64,000 bases of DNA, taken from NCBI RefSeq assembly GCF_001078375.1, contig NZ_BBXI01000013.1, positions 19,508 to 83,507 on the forward strand, given 5' to 3'. A model generated the notes under the pieces. That model saw only the letters and a program-made list of their open reading frames with translations, was not told the origin of the DNA and ran no database searches. The translations under genes were made by a program, and so were the position numbers. This document shows, in pieces, positions 12,725 through 20,635 of this stretch. This DNA comes from Veillonella tobetsuensis. GTDB lineage: Bacteria; Bacillota; Negativicutes; Veillonellales; Veillonellaceae. The first letter of the stretch is position 1. The number at the start of each line of letters is the position of its first letter.

Positions 12725-12734
12725 GTCTTACCTC

Positions 12735-13868
12735 CTATTGTTTAGCTGTTTCAATTTGAGATTTACTTAATTCTGTAGCCTGTACCTTTGCACCATTTTT
12801 AACCTTAGTCAAACCATCTACAACGATTTGATCGCCATCAGCAAGACCAGATTTAACAATTGTGAAAGCCCCAGTCGTACCACCAAGTTCAACAGCCTTT
12901 TGAGATACTGTACCGTCTTGACCAATTACGTAAACAAAGTTTTTATCCATAATTTGTAAGATTGATTTTGTTGGTATTAAAATTGCATTTGATAGTTTTT
13001 CACCAGGAGAAACAATAGTAGCAAACATATTTGGTAATAATAGATGATCTGGATTAGGGAAGGAAGCTTTCAATACGAGTTTACCAGTAGAACTATCTAA
13101 TGATCTTGCAGCTTGTACAACAGCACCTACACCACTTTTATATTCCTCACCATTAGCAAGGAGTAGTTTTAGGTTAGTACCACTACTTTCATCACCAGAA
13201 CGAGTATTCATGAAGTCTAAGTACTCTTGTTCTGTCATGCTGAATTCAACAAAAATAGGATCGATAGAATCTATAGTCACCAATGTAGTGGACCCAGCAT
13301 TAACAAATGTACCTAAATCGACATCATCCATGCGTAATGTACCAGAGTATGGAGCATAGATGATAGTATCACCCAAGTTATCTTGTGCAATTTTCAATGC
13401 TGCTTGTTGCGCTTCATATGCTGCCTTAGCTTGCTCAGTCGCTGAGCGTTGTGTATCAACACGTTGACGCGCAATCGCATCTTGATTTGCCAATACTTCA
13501 TAACGATTCAAATCTAGCTCAGCATTTTGATAATTTGCATTTGCTTGTGCCACATTTGCTTCTGCTGTTGCTACACTAGACTCATATTGACGAGAATCAA
13601 TTCTAAATAGCGGTTGTCCCGCTACAACTTGGTCCCCACCCTTAACAAATTTTTCAACAACATAACCAGTTACACGGGCATGAACAGCTACAGAGTTCTC
13701 TGCTACAACTGTACCTGTAAATGTTTGGTCCACTTGTGCATTTTGCGAAACCACTTTATAAGAGTTTACGGCAACATCTGATGCTTGCTGTTGTTGACTA
13801 CCACAGCCTGCTACCAGTAATGCGGATACCGCCAATACTGCTAACATGCGTGAATAACGAGACTTCAT
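12735..13868 (-). CDS. RND efflux periplasmic adaptor lipoprotein, AcrA/MexA type
   Basis: Membrane-fusion protein linking the RND transporter to an outer-membrane channel. It has a lipoprotein signal with lipobox LVAGC and the modified cysteine at C22. After this come a biotinyl-lipoyl half (VHARVTGYVVEKFVKGGDQV), a long coiled-coil hairpin rich in Ala and Gln (about residues 95-165), the second lipoyl half, and the beta-barrel and membrane-proximal domains. Length 377 fits the family. ATG with AAAAGGAGAAC upstream. It is the first gene of a two-gene operon with the transporter, driven by the promoter at 13931-13959. Confidence 0.95.
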   Translation of the reverse strand: MKSRYSRMLAVLAVSALLVAGCGSQQQQASDVAVNSYKVVSQNAQVDQTFTGTVVAENSVAVHARVTGYVVEKFVKGGDQVVAGQPLFRIDSRQYESSVATAEANVAQANANYQNAELDLNRYEVLANQDAIARQRVDTQRSATEQAKAAYEAQQAALKIAQDNLGDTIIYAPYSGTLRMDDVDLGTFVNAGSTTLVTIDSIDPIFVEFSMTEQEYLDFMNTRSGDESSGTNLKLLLANGEEYKSGVGAVVQAARSLDSSTGKLVLKASFPNPDHLLLPNMFATIVSPGEKLSNAILIPTKSILQIMDKNFVYVIGQDGTVSQKAVELGGTTGAFTIVKSGLADGDQIVVDGLTKVKNGAKVQATELSKSQIETAKQ

Positions 13869-13930
13869 TACATGTTCTCCTTTTCATAACACAAAATCTA
13901 TAATATCCAAATTCATAAATATCTCAATTT

Positions 13931-13959
13931 ATTGTACTTGATTCCAAGTCGATAGTCAA
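13931..13959 (-). promoter_or_regulatory. Promoter of the RND efflux operon
   Basis: TTGACT, 17 bases, TACAAT on the minus strand, about 60 bases before the adaptor ATG. The spacer carries the dyad ACTTG-N4-CAAGT (13936-13949). A second perfect dyad, ATTCTTAC-N4-GTAAGAAT, lies upstream at 14045-14064. Either could be a repressor site; no regulator gene is adjacent. Confidence 0.7.
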
Positions 13960-14084
13960 GATTTCTATATACTATAAACCTTGATAAAACCTAGATTTCA
14001 TCTATGTTTTTACTCGTTTAATTGTGTGCAATTTCACTCTATAGATTCTTACATAAGTAAGAATTTGTGAACAAAACAAAAAAA

Positions 14085-14128
14085 TACCGAGAATATGAAT
14101 CAATTAATATGATACATATTCGTCGGTA
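14085..14128 (-). terminator. Terminator of ssrA
   Basis: Minus-strand stem TACCGA(C)GAATATG pairing with CATATTCTCGGTA, followed by seven T. It lies 16 bases after the CCA end of tmRNA. Confidence 0.85.
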
Positions 14129-14143
14129 TATACACATCTGATA

Positions 14144-14485
14144 TGGTGGAGATGAGGAGAGTCGAACTCCTGTCCAAAAGCGTTGCCATATAGACTTCTC
14201 CGAGCGCAGTCTATGATTTACATCTCAAGTACCTTTCGCACACAGACAAACTAGAGTACTCCAGTTCATGTTGTCTCGCCTAATTCATATGAACGACTAA
14301 ATTAAGCCAGCCTACGGTTTGACGTCCATTCACACTTGGTAGGCACAAGTATGAAGGACGTAGCTTATGCAGCTAATGCAAAATTTTCTTCTGCGTTTAA
14401 ATGTTTTCCCACCGTTTAACGGCCCAATGGAACGCCGACTCGCTATCTATACCACACTCGCCCCTGTCGAAACCTTTACATCCCC
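14144..14485 (-). ncRNA. ssrA: Transfer-messenger RNA (tmRNA)
   Basis: Rescues stalled ribosomes together with SmpB and tags the broken protein for degradation. The 5' end GGGGATG pairs with CATCTCC before an encoded ACCA at 14144, forming the alanine-type acceptor stem with one G-U pair. The T arm has GTTCGAC. The tag frame is readable around 14360-14390: resume codon GCA, then GAA GAA AAT TTT GCA TTA GCT GCA TAA, giving AEENFALAA. Length is 342 nt. Promoter at 14506-14534 and terminator at 14085-14128 make it a separate unit. smpB is 3 kb upstream. Confidence 0.95.
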
Positions 14486-14505
14486 ATGGGTTTGTTGGTC
14501 TAATT

Positions 14506-14534
14506 ATCATACCCCTATTACATCTTCATGTCAA
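14506..14534 (-). promoter_or_regulatory. Promoter of ssrA
   Basis: TTGACA, 17 bases, TATGAT on the minus strand, placing transcription start about 14 bases before the mature 5' end at 14485. It sits immediately at the end of bioF, so tmRNA does not depend on the biotin operon. Confidence 0.85.
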
Positions 14535-14539
14535 CCCTA

Positions 14540-15700
14540 TCATATATTCATATCAACTAGTAAATCCCTAAGAGTATTGGCTACATAATCAAGTTGCTCT
14601 TGACTATGAGCGGCTGTGACGGTCATGCGGAGTCTACTTTCACCAACGGGAACAGTCGGTGGACGTATAGCGGTAATAATGATACCTCGTAACTCTAATT
14701 CATATGCTAGTGATAAAGCCCTCTCATTATCCCCCACAATAATTGGAAATATTGGGGTTTCATCATCACATTCAATTCCCATTGACTGTAATTTATTGGC
14801 CATATATGCGGTGTTTTCATTTAATTGTTCCACTACTAGTGGTTCATTTTTAACAATAGTAAGTGCTTCTAAGGCGGCTCCGATATCAGCAGGTGATAAT
14901 GCTGTAGAGAATATAAAGCTTCGACTGTAATTAACTAGATATTCAATTAATTCCTTGCGCCCCGCAACATAACCACCAACAGAACCTAACGCCTTACTCA
15001 ATGTACCAAGTTGTACATCTACATCGGTAAGTCCAAAATGATGTGCTGTACCTCTGCCATTGCCTAATACACCTGTAGAATGAGCATCATCAACCATAAG
15101 TAGAGCATTGTATTCTTTTCCTAACTCATATAGTTTATCCAATGGTGCAATATCTCCATCCATACTAAATACACCGTCGGTAATAATCATTTTATGAGAG
15201 GATTTATAATTCTTAAGAATATGCTCTGCATGCTCTATATCTTTGTGATTATACCGTTCAATACGAGCCCCACTAAGGCGACACCCATCAATGATACTGG
15301 CATGGTTCAATTCATCGCTAATGATGATGCTATTTTTATTCATCAGCGCCGTAATCGTCCCTACATTAGCCATATAACCAGTGTTAAATACAAGTGCTTG
15401 CTCTGTATGTTTAAAATCTGCAATACCTAGTTCCAGTTCGTTAAACAAAGGGAATGTACCAGATGTAAGTCGGGCTCCACCAGAACCAGTTCCATATTGT
15501 TCAACCGCATATTTAGCGGCTTGTTGAACACGCAAATCATGGGTAAGACCTAAATAATTATTAGACGCCATCATAATAAATTCTTGATTATTACGTTTAA
15601 CGCGTACAGCATCTATCGGCTCATAGACCTTAATACTTCTTTTATTCTGTTCTTTTTCTTTCGCTTCTAACTGGGCCCTAAAGTTTTGATAATAATCCAC
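14540..15700 (-). CDS. bioF: 8-amino-7-oxononanoate synthase
   Basis: PLP enzyme that condenses pimeloyl-CoA (or pimeloyl-ACP) with alanine, the first committed step of the biotin ring pathway. 386 residues of the alpha-oxoamine synthase family. Seen: MASNNYLGL substrate loop, SDELNHASIIDG, the PLP contacts DDAHSTGVLG, and the Schiff-base lysine in TLSKALGSVGG. The family also holds glycine C-acetyltransferase, but the position directly behind bioW, and the BirA-type operator of the operon, argue for BioF. Start GTG at 15700, with GGTGG four bases before it and the bioW stop one base upstream. Confidence 0.93.
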   Translation of the reverse strand: MDYYQNFRAQLEAKEKEQNKRSIKVYEPIDAVRVKRNNQEFIMMASNNYLGLTHDLRVQQAAKYAVEQYGTGSGGARLTSGTFPLFNELELGIADFKHTEQALVFNTGYMANVGTITALMNKNSIIISDELNHASIIDGCRLSGARIERYNHKDIEHAEHILKNYKSSHKMIITDGVFSMDGDIAPLDKLYELGKEYNALLMVDDAHSTGVLGNGRGTAHHFGLTDVDVQLGTLSKALGSVGGYVAGRKELIEYLVNYSRSFIFSTALSPADIGAALEALTIVKNEPLVVEQLNENTAYMANKLQSMGIECDDETPIFPIIVGDNERALSLAYELELRGIIITAIRPPTVPVGESRLRMTVTAAHSQEQLDYVANTLRDLLVDMNI

Positions 15701-15701
15701 G

Positions 15702-16430
15702 TTACCACCGTACCAATACTGTTATATTCTCTAAATAATCAACAATTTCATGAATAGGCCTGTTTATATCAACAAAAAATACACGACCTCCAATAGGGTT
15801 CCCCATATCCTTCATATTAGGAATGCGATGATATACACCATTACAAGCTACATATCCTACTGTATAATCTGGATCGTCGGACCAACAAAGCTCGCCCACA
15901 ATCCCTGGACAAGATTGTACCTTAGTGGCCAGTACGAGAGCTTCACGCATATGTACATTCATAGGTCTTATTTCAGTGCCACATGCATCCATATGACTTA
16001 CGCGAACACCGCGCATATTGTCTTGGTCTAACCGCACACCTGTATTAGCATCCAGCAAAATAGCGCCACGCATATTACCTGGTAATTGTCCAAGTTCCGT
16101 GAAAGCCTGTTCTACGGCCTTATTAGTCACAACAGACTGTAATAACTCTTTTGCTAATTCATGCGATTCTTTTACAGACTCAGTCTGATGTTCATCAATA
16201 GCGATACAATCAACGTAAGCAATATCTTCATCGTGAACCGCATCTATACGAATATTTATAAAATCTGACTTGCCTTTACTATGCTGCAATGCACGATGAA
16301 TTAAAGAGGCCGCTACAGATTCTAAATCACTTTCTTCTACTATGCGTTCAGCACCTGATATATGGCGGCCTCCTTCTTCATGCGGACCACCTTCTGCACC
16401 ACGCATACGAATACTGTATAACCCCATCAT
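15702..16430 (-). CDS. bioW: 6-carboxyhexanoate-CoA ligase (pimeloyl-CoA synthetase)
   Basis: Activates free pimelate with ATP and CoA to pimeloyl-CoA, the Bacillus-type entry to biotin. 242 residues, the normal length. The N-terminal signature is clear: YSIRMRGAEGG, then GGRHISGAERIV. The rest (RIDAVHDEDIAYVDC, GNMRGAILLD, RVSHMDACG) runs the full length of the family. Start ATG at 16430 overlaps the stop of the preceding membrane-protein gene by four bases, and bioF follows after one base. There is no bioC/bioH-type pimelate synthesis here, so pimelate may be taken up. Confidence 0.93.
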   Translation of the reverse strand: MMGLYSIRMRGAEGGPHEEGGRHISGAERIVEESDLESVAASLIHRALQHSKGKSDFINIRIDAVHDEDIAYVDCIAIDEHQTESVKESHELAKELLQSVVTNKAVEQAFTELGQLPGNMRGAILLDANTGVRLDQDNMRGVRVSHMDACGTEIRPMNVHMREALVLATKVQSCPGIVGELCWSDDPDYTVGYVACNGVYHRIPNMKDMGNPIGGRVFFVDINRPIHEIVDYLENITVLVRW

Positions 16431-16921
16431 CGCACGACCTTTCGTGGTGCACTATATATAGCCATTGACACAACCTTTTTAAATACGGCCGTCATGATAG
16501 GTGCCATGATAGCAGTAAAAATCATACCAGGTACAGCAAGCATAACCATGGCAAGAGCTCCTTTACCAACATAGACGGATAGAGTTAATCGAGCTACCGT
16601 CGAAGCAATAGGACCACTTAAAATAACGCCAAGCATATGATTTTTGCAAATCCACAATAAGAAACCCACAACTAATCTAAATTGCATAGCAATAGCAACA
16701 CTTAGAAAATTTTGTGTCCCCAATGCTAATCCGATAAGGCTGGATAAACAACCGCTGATGATGTACTTTTTAAACCCAAATGCCGCACAAATAGCAACAG
16801 CTAAAGGTGCCGATAGCTGGAACTCAATGCCAGGCACAAGATTAGGAATTTTGATAGCACCCAAAATTGTTATCATCGCTGTTAGAATACCGATTTCTGT
16901 GATTTGCCGAATTTGACTCAT
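16427..16921 (-). CDS. Membrane protein in the biotin operon, possible pimelate/precursor uptake (ECF S-component-like)
   Basis: A 164-residue, very hydrophobic protein with about five membrane segments (start MSQIRQITEIGILTAMITIL). Size, N-terminal segment and glycine-rich pattern resemble S components of ECF vitamin transporters, but I do not see clear BioY signatures. It is the first gene of an operon with bioW and bioF, coupled to bioW by a four-base overlap, and its promoter overlaps a BirA-type operator. Uptake of pimelate or another biotin precursor is therefore the best guess. This is inference from context; the family assignment is uncertain. Confidence 0.6.
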   Translation of the reverse strand: MSQIRQITEIGILTAMITILGAIKIPNLVPGIEFQLSAPLAVAICAAFGFKKYIISGCLSSLIGLALGTQNFLSVAIAMQFRLVVGFLLWICKNHMLGVILSGPIASTVARLTLSVYVGKGALAMVMLAVPGMIFTAIMAPIMTAVFKKVVSMAIYSAPRKVVR

Positions 16922-16947
16922 TTGCTACACCTCATCATACACATGCA

Positions 16948-16981
16948 TTGTTAACTATAAAAACTATATATTTGTTTACAT
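16948..16981 (-). promoter_or_regulatory. Candidate BirA (biotin repressor) operator
   Basis: On the minus strand, ATGTAAAC, 18 bases, GTTAACAA. The E. coli bio operator has TTGTAAAC and GTTTACAA with the same 18-base gap, so each half differs at one position. It starts on the last bases of the -10 box of the promoter at 16980-17008 and lies 27 bases before the ATG at 16921. BirA bound to biotinyl-AMP should block this promoter. Confidence 0.75.
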
Positions 16982-17008
16982 TATATGAAATTATGTGACA
17001 TTTATCAA
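16980..17008 (-). promoter_or_regulatory. Promoter of the biotin operon
   Basis: TTGATA, 17 bases, TATAAT on the minus strand. The -10 box shares two bases with the candidate BirA operator. Confidence 0.8.
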
Positions 17009-17050
17009 CCTTCATTTAAATCAATAAGTTTACAATAACCATAAAAAACA

Positions 17051-17068
17051 GGGACTGAAAACAGTCCC
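17051..17068 (-). terminator. Terminator of the rnr-smpB-glucosaminidase operon
   Basis: GGGACTG, TTTT, CAGTCCC on the minus strand followed by TGTTTTTT, nine bases after the stop codon at 17078. Confidence 0.85.
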
Positions 17069-17077
17069 ATAAAATAG

Positions 17078-17458
17078 TTAAAAATTGATTGTATTAAAAA
17101 CCTGTAATACAGATCCATAATAGGAATTAAAATCTGCTGTAAAATATCCGCCATTGTACAATGCATTGATATACGAATACAGAGATGTAGCATTCGTCAT
17201 GCCATCCTCTCTATAATAGGTTAGATAATTACCAAAATAATTGGCAAAATCAACAAAATCAGTAAAATGTCTCCAACTACCATCTGATGCTGTAACACCG
17301 CCTAAATTATGGTGAGTGGCTTGTAGTTGAGATGTAAATCCACCAGTTTCAATATACCATTGAGTATATATAAATTTAGGATCTACATGCACTCCGTTTT
17401 CAGCTGCTTTTTGAGCTGATATTTTTGCCAAACTATAAAAGTATTGATTAACTTCCAC
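17078..17458 (-). CDS. Small glucosaminidase-domain protein without signal peptide
   Basis: A 126-residue protein that is essentially one glucosaminidase (lysozyme-like, PF01832-type) domain. The catalytic motif is readable as YTQWYIETGGFTSQL with the presumed acid E37, followed by HNLGGVTASDG, which matches the NLFGI region of the family. No signal peptide, membrane segment or cell-wall-binding repeat is present, so export would need another route. Start GTG at 17458 with AGGAGG seven bases upstream. It follows smpB by 21 bases and ends the operon. Size and lack of signal resemble a phage endolysin; domestication is a guess. Confidence 0.75.
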   Translation of the reverse strand: MEVNQYFYSLAKISAQKAAENGVHVDPKFIYTQWYIETGGFTSQLQATHHNLGGVTASDGSWRHFTDFVDFANYFGNYLTYYREDGMTNATSLYSYINALYNGGYFTADFNSYYGSVLQVFNTINF

Positions 17459-17479
17459 TAAACATCCTCCTATTATATA

Positions 17480-17950
17480 TCAGTATTTTTGTTGTTCTTT
17501 CAAACGTTTAGCAATATCTCGTTTTGCATCTCGTTCCGCCATATCTTGGCGTTTATCGTATAACTTTTTACCTGTCACAAGGCCTACGGTTACCTTTACA
17601 TATCCACGACTAAAATGAAAGTTCAAAGGAATTAGAGAGAATCCCTTTTCTTTCACTTGTTGGAATAATTTTTTAATTTCTGCTTTATGCATTAATAGCT
17701 TACGAGTTCGTTCAGGTTCGTGATTGAAGCGATTCCCTTGCTCATATGGGCTGATATGAACCCCATAGAGAAGCATTTCCCCCTTATCAATACGAATAAA
17801 GCTATCTTTAAGGTTCAATTTACCTTGTCGAATCGATTTGATTTCTGTTCCTGTCAATGCGATACCAGCCTCATAGGTTTCATGAATATTAAAATCATGA
17901 CGTGCCTTGCGGTTATCAGCAATTAATGATGGAGCATCTTTCTTTGCCAT
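17480..17950 (-). CDS. smpB: SsrA-binding protein SmpB
   Basis: Binds the tRNA-like part of tmRNA and carries it to stalled ribosomes. 156 residues with the usual landmarks: NRKARHDFNIHETYEAGIAL, GTEIKSIRQGKLNLKDSF, YEQGNRFNHEPERTRKLL, and the basic C-terminal tail ending KRDIAKRLKEQQKY. The ATG at 17950 is preferred because the GTG at 17956 is part of the ribosome site GAGGTG. It follows rnr closely, and ssrA lies 3 kb away on the same strand. Confidence 0.97.
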   Translation of the reverse strand: MAKKDAPSLIADNRKARHDFNIHETYEAGIALTGTEIKSIRQGKLNLKDSFIRIDKGEMLLYGVHISPYEQGNRFNHEPERTRKLLMHKAEIKKLFQQVKEKGFSLIPLNFHFSRGYVKVTVGLVTGKKLYDKRQDMAERDAKRDIAKRLKEQQKY

Positions 17951-17981
17951 AGTCACCTCACAATACTTTTAACATATATTC

Positions 17982-20312
17982 TTATCGTTTACGTTTTTTT
18001 ACTTTCTTCTTAGAATCTTTACGACCCTTTTTAGATTTTTTCGGACCAGATGTGTTAGAACGTTTATCTCTAGTTTTTGAAGATTTACTTTGGCCCTTGC
18101 CTCTTCGTTTTAATTGCTTTGAAATACCAGAACGCCCAAATGGTTTCTTTTCCCTAGCACCTACATAGCCTTCAGAATTTTTCATTATTTCCTGAATTCT
18201 CATGAGATTGTCTACTTCGCCTAGAACAAAGTCGATTTGACGCTTTTCTACATCGGCTTTCACCAGTGTAACCGTTACGGTATCACCCAAATGATAGATT
18301 TGACCAGTACGTTTACCGACGAGCAAGAAATGCTCTTCATCGTAAAAATAGTAATCATCAGTCATCATGTTCATATGGACAAGTCCATCTATACCATTAT
18401 CTAGTTCTACGAACATTCCAAAGGACGTAATGCTAGAAATCTTGCCTTCAAATACTTCGCCAATAAATGGAACCATGTATTGGGTTTTCTTTAAATCGAC
18501 TGTGTCGCGCTCAGCAGCTACAGCCACTTGTTCACGTTCTGAAGAATGCACAGCAGCACGTTCTAAAAATTCTGTTTTAGTATCGCGGTTTGCATATCCA
18601 TCAGGCCATCCCATATCAGCTTTTAATAAGCGATGTACCATGAGATCTGGATATCTTCTAATAGGCGATGTAAAGTGTGTGTAGCATTTCGAAGCCAACC
18701 CAAAATGACCTGCATTATCTATGCTATATTTAGCTTGTTGCATGGAACGCAATGTCATGATTTGTGCTACTTGTTCAACATCAGTTCCCTTAACAGCATC
18801 GAGAATTTGTTGGAACACACGAGGTTCCAATTCATCGAGTCGCAATCGAATATCTTGACCTAAATAATTGAGTACCTTTTGATACATACTCATCTTTTCT
18901 TCGCTCGGTGTTTCATGGATACGATATACACTCGTACGGTTTGTATTCTTTAGATGAGTAGCTACCGTTTCATTAGCTATAAGCATACATTCTTCAATAA
19001 GTCGTTCTGCTAATGTCCGGTCGCGACGTACAATGCGCAATGGTGTGCCTTCTGTATCTAAAAGCACCTTATATTCAGGGAAATCAAAATCCAGTGCACC
19101 ACGACGACGGCGCATATCATTTAAAGTTTTTGCGATGTCGGATAAATTGTGAATCATCGGCATAAGAGGTGCCAAGTCATCAGGAATAATATCTTCGGTT
19201 AATGCTTTATAAATCTCTTTATAACTGCAACGGCGATTCACATGGATGATAGATGGTTGAATCCGATAATTAACAACCTTACCATTTGTATCAATTTCCA
19301 TCATACAGGTCATGGCATACCGATCTTCGCCAGCGTTTAAGCTACAGATACCATTGGATAGTACCTCTGGTAACATGGGGATAACTCTGTCTACTAGATA
19401 GACAGATGTACCGCGTTTATAGGCCTCTCTATCGATAGCCTTTTGTGACACTACATAATGGCTTACATCGGCAATATGTACACCTAGTTCATAGTTACCA
19501 TTATCGAGTTTACGACCACTTACGGCATCATCAAGGTCCTTTGCATCTTCTCCATCGATGGTAACCATTGGCACGTCGCGTAAATCCCAACGTTTAGGAT
19601 CATCTGTAATGGTTGTGTTGATATGTTGACTCGCTTTCACAACCTCGTCTGGAAAAGAAAATGGCAAACTATAGTTAGCCATAATACAGTTAATATCAAG
19701 GCCTACGTCACCTTTATAGCCCAATACTTCTGTAATGGCACCTTCTGGTTTCTTATCGCCTTCTGGCCATTTGATAATTTTTACAAGCACCTTAGCACCA
19801 CTACGAGCATCTAAGGTATTATGTAAGTCAACGTAAATATCTGTTCCTAAACGTTCATCATCAGGTATAACAAACCCAAAAGACTGTTGTCTATCATAGG
19901 TGCCTACAACGGTTTCATTAGCTCGTTCTATGACTTCAGTCACTACGCCTTCACGTTTATGGTGTGAATCACTAGATGCAACAATGCGTACCCTAACCTT
20001 ATCATTGTGCATAGCAGTTCCCTTATTTTGTTCAGCTATATATACATCTTCTTCATTAGGTGCCGTTATAACAAAGCCAAAAGATTTTCTATACCCCTTG
20101 TAAATGCCTTCAATGATTTCTGTATCGTTATTAAACGCATACACATCTCTACGGATAAAGCTTAGACGGCCTTCTTTTAATAGCGCTTTAGCCGCATCCA
20201 TAAAGGCATCAAATTCACGACCGCCCTTAATATGACAATCCATAGCCGCATCCTCTATATGATATGTATGGGGATAAATAGATTTATAAAAAGCTAACAC
20301 CTTTTCCTTCAT
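17982..20312 (-). CDS. rnr: Ribonuclease R
   Basis: Processive 3'-5' exoribonuclease that degrades structured and non-stop mRNA. In 776 residues: N-terminal winged-helix region, two cold-shock-like OB folds (YRKSFGFVI and QQSFGFVIPDD), the RNB catalytic domain with the metal-binding aspartates in TIDGEDAKDLDDAV, and an S1 domain near residue 640 (GKISSITSFGMFVEL). It ends in a long lysine-arginine tail (KKSKKGRKDSKKKVKKRKR), which helps unwinding in this family. AAAGGAGG precedes the ATG. The rnr-smpB pairing fits its role in trans-translation. Confidence 0.96.
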   Translation of the reverse strand: MKEKVLAFYKSIYPHTYHIEDAAMDCHIKGGREFDAFMDAAKALLKEGRLSFIRRDVYAFNNDTEIIEGIYKGYRKSFGFVITAPNEEDVYIAEQNKGTAMHNDKVRVRIVASSDSHHKREGVVTEVIERANETVVGTYDRQQSFGFVIPDDERLGTDIYVDLHNTLDARSGAKVLVKIIKWPEGDKKPEGAITEVLGYKGDVGLDINCIMANYSLPFSFPDEVVKASQHINTTITDDPKRWDLRDVPMVTIDGEDAKDLDDAVSGRKLDNGNYELGVHIADVSHYVVSQKAIDREAYKRGTSVYLVDRVIPMLPEVLSNGICSLNAGEDRYAMTCMMEIDTNGKVVNYRIQPSIIHVNRRCSYKEIYKALTEDIIPDDLAPLMPMIHNLSDIAKTLNDMRRRRGALDFDFPEYKVLLDTEGTPLRIVRRDRTLAERLIEECMLIANETVATHLKNTNRTSVYRIHETPSEEKMSMYQKVLNYLGQDIRLRLDELEPRVFQQILDAVKGTDVEQVAQIMTLRSMQQAKYSIDNAGHFGLASKCYTHFTSPIRRYPDLMVHRLLKADMGWPDGYANRDTKTEFLERAAVHSSEREQVAVAAERDTVDLKKTQYMVPFIGEVFEGKISSITSFGMFVELDNGIDGLVHMNMMTDDYYFYDEEHFLLVGKRTGQIYHLGDTVTVTLVKADVEKRQIDFVLGEVDNLMRIQEIMKNSEGYVGAREKKPFGRSGISKQLKRRGKGQSKSSKTRDKRSNTSGPKKSKKGRKDSKKKVKKRKR

Positions 20313-20364
20313 ACAAACACCTCCTTTATATATTATTTCGTATAAATTTCATACTAAAAAAAGA

Positions 20365-20385
20365 AAAGCCTGCTAGGCAGGCTTT
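20365..20385 (-). terminator. Terminator after secG
   Basis: AAAGCCTGC, 3-base loop, GCAGGCTTT, then TTCTTTTTTT on the minus strand, five bases beyond the secG stop. It closes the cysS-to-secG operon and insulates rnr. Confidence 0.9.
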
Positions 20386-20389
20386 CAAA

Positions 20390-20635
20390 TTAGTATTGGT
20401 TAATCATTGCCCCTAGAACTAAGCTCAACACAGCAAAGATAATACCTAAAAAGATTGTGCAACGAGCTAAAAACCCGTCTAAACCACGTGCTTTACCGCC
20501 GAATGAAGAATCAGCCGTACCAGATACAGCACCACCCATACCAGAACTTTTACTGGATTGAGCAATAACAACCACAATCAATAATACAGACACAATGATT
20601 TCTAAAACCATTAAAAAATTTGTCACAATAGTCAT
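20390..20635 (-). CDS. secG: Preprotein translocase subunit SecG
   Basis: Small accessory subunit of the SecYEG channel. 81 residues with two membrane spans (about 5-25 and 55-75) and the conserved loop QSSKSSGMGGAVSG between them, followed by a GGKARGLDGFLAR stretch typical of the family. It overlaps the end of sigH by four bases, so it is translated from the same message. Confidence 0.93.
   Translation of the reverse strand: MTIVTNFLMVLEIIVSVLLIVVVIAQSSKSSGMGGAVSGTADSSFGGKARGLDGFLARCTIFLGIIFAVLSLVLGAMINQY

Noticed and set aside
14144..14220. Separate tRNA gene
   Set aside because: The tRNA-like end lacks an anticodon arm and belongs to the 342-nt tmRNA with a readable tag sequence.
14540..15700. 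Glycine C-acetyltransferase (kbl)
   Set aside because: Same family, but there is no threonine dehydrogenase gene nearby and it is in an operon with bioW under a BirA-like site.
17005..17193. 62-codon minus-strand frame overlapping the glucosaminidase
   Set aside because: It is out of frame with the domain-bearing gene and spans its terminator.
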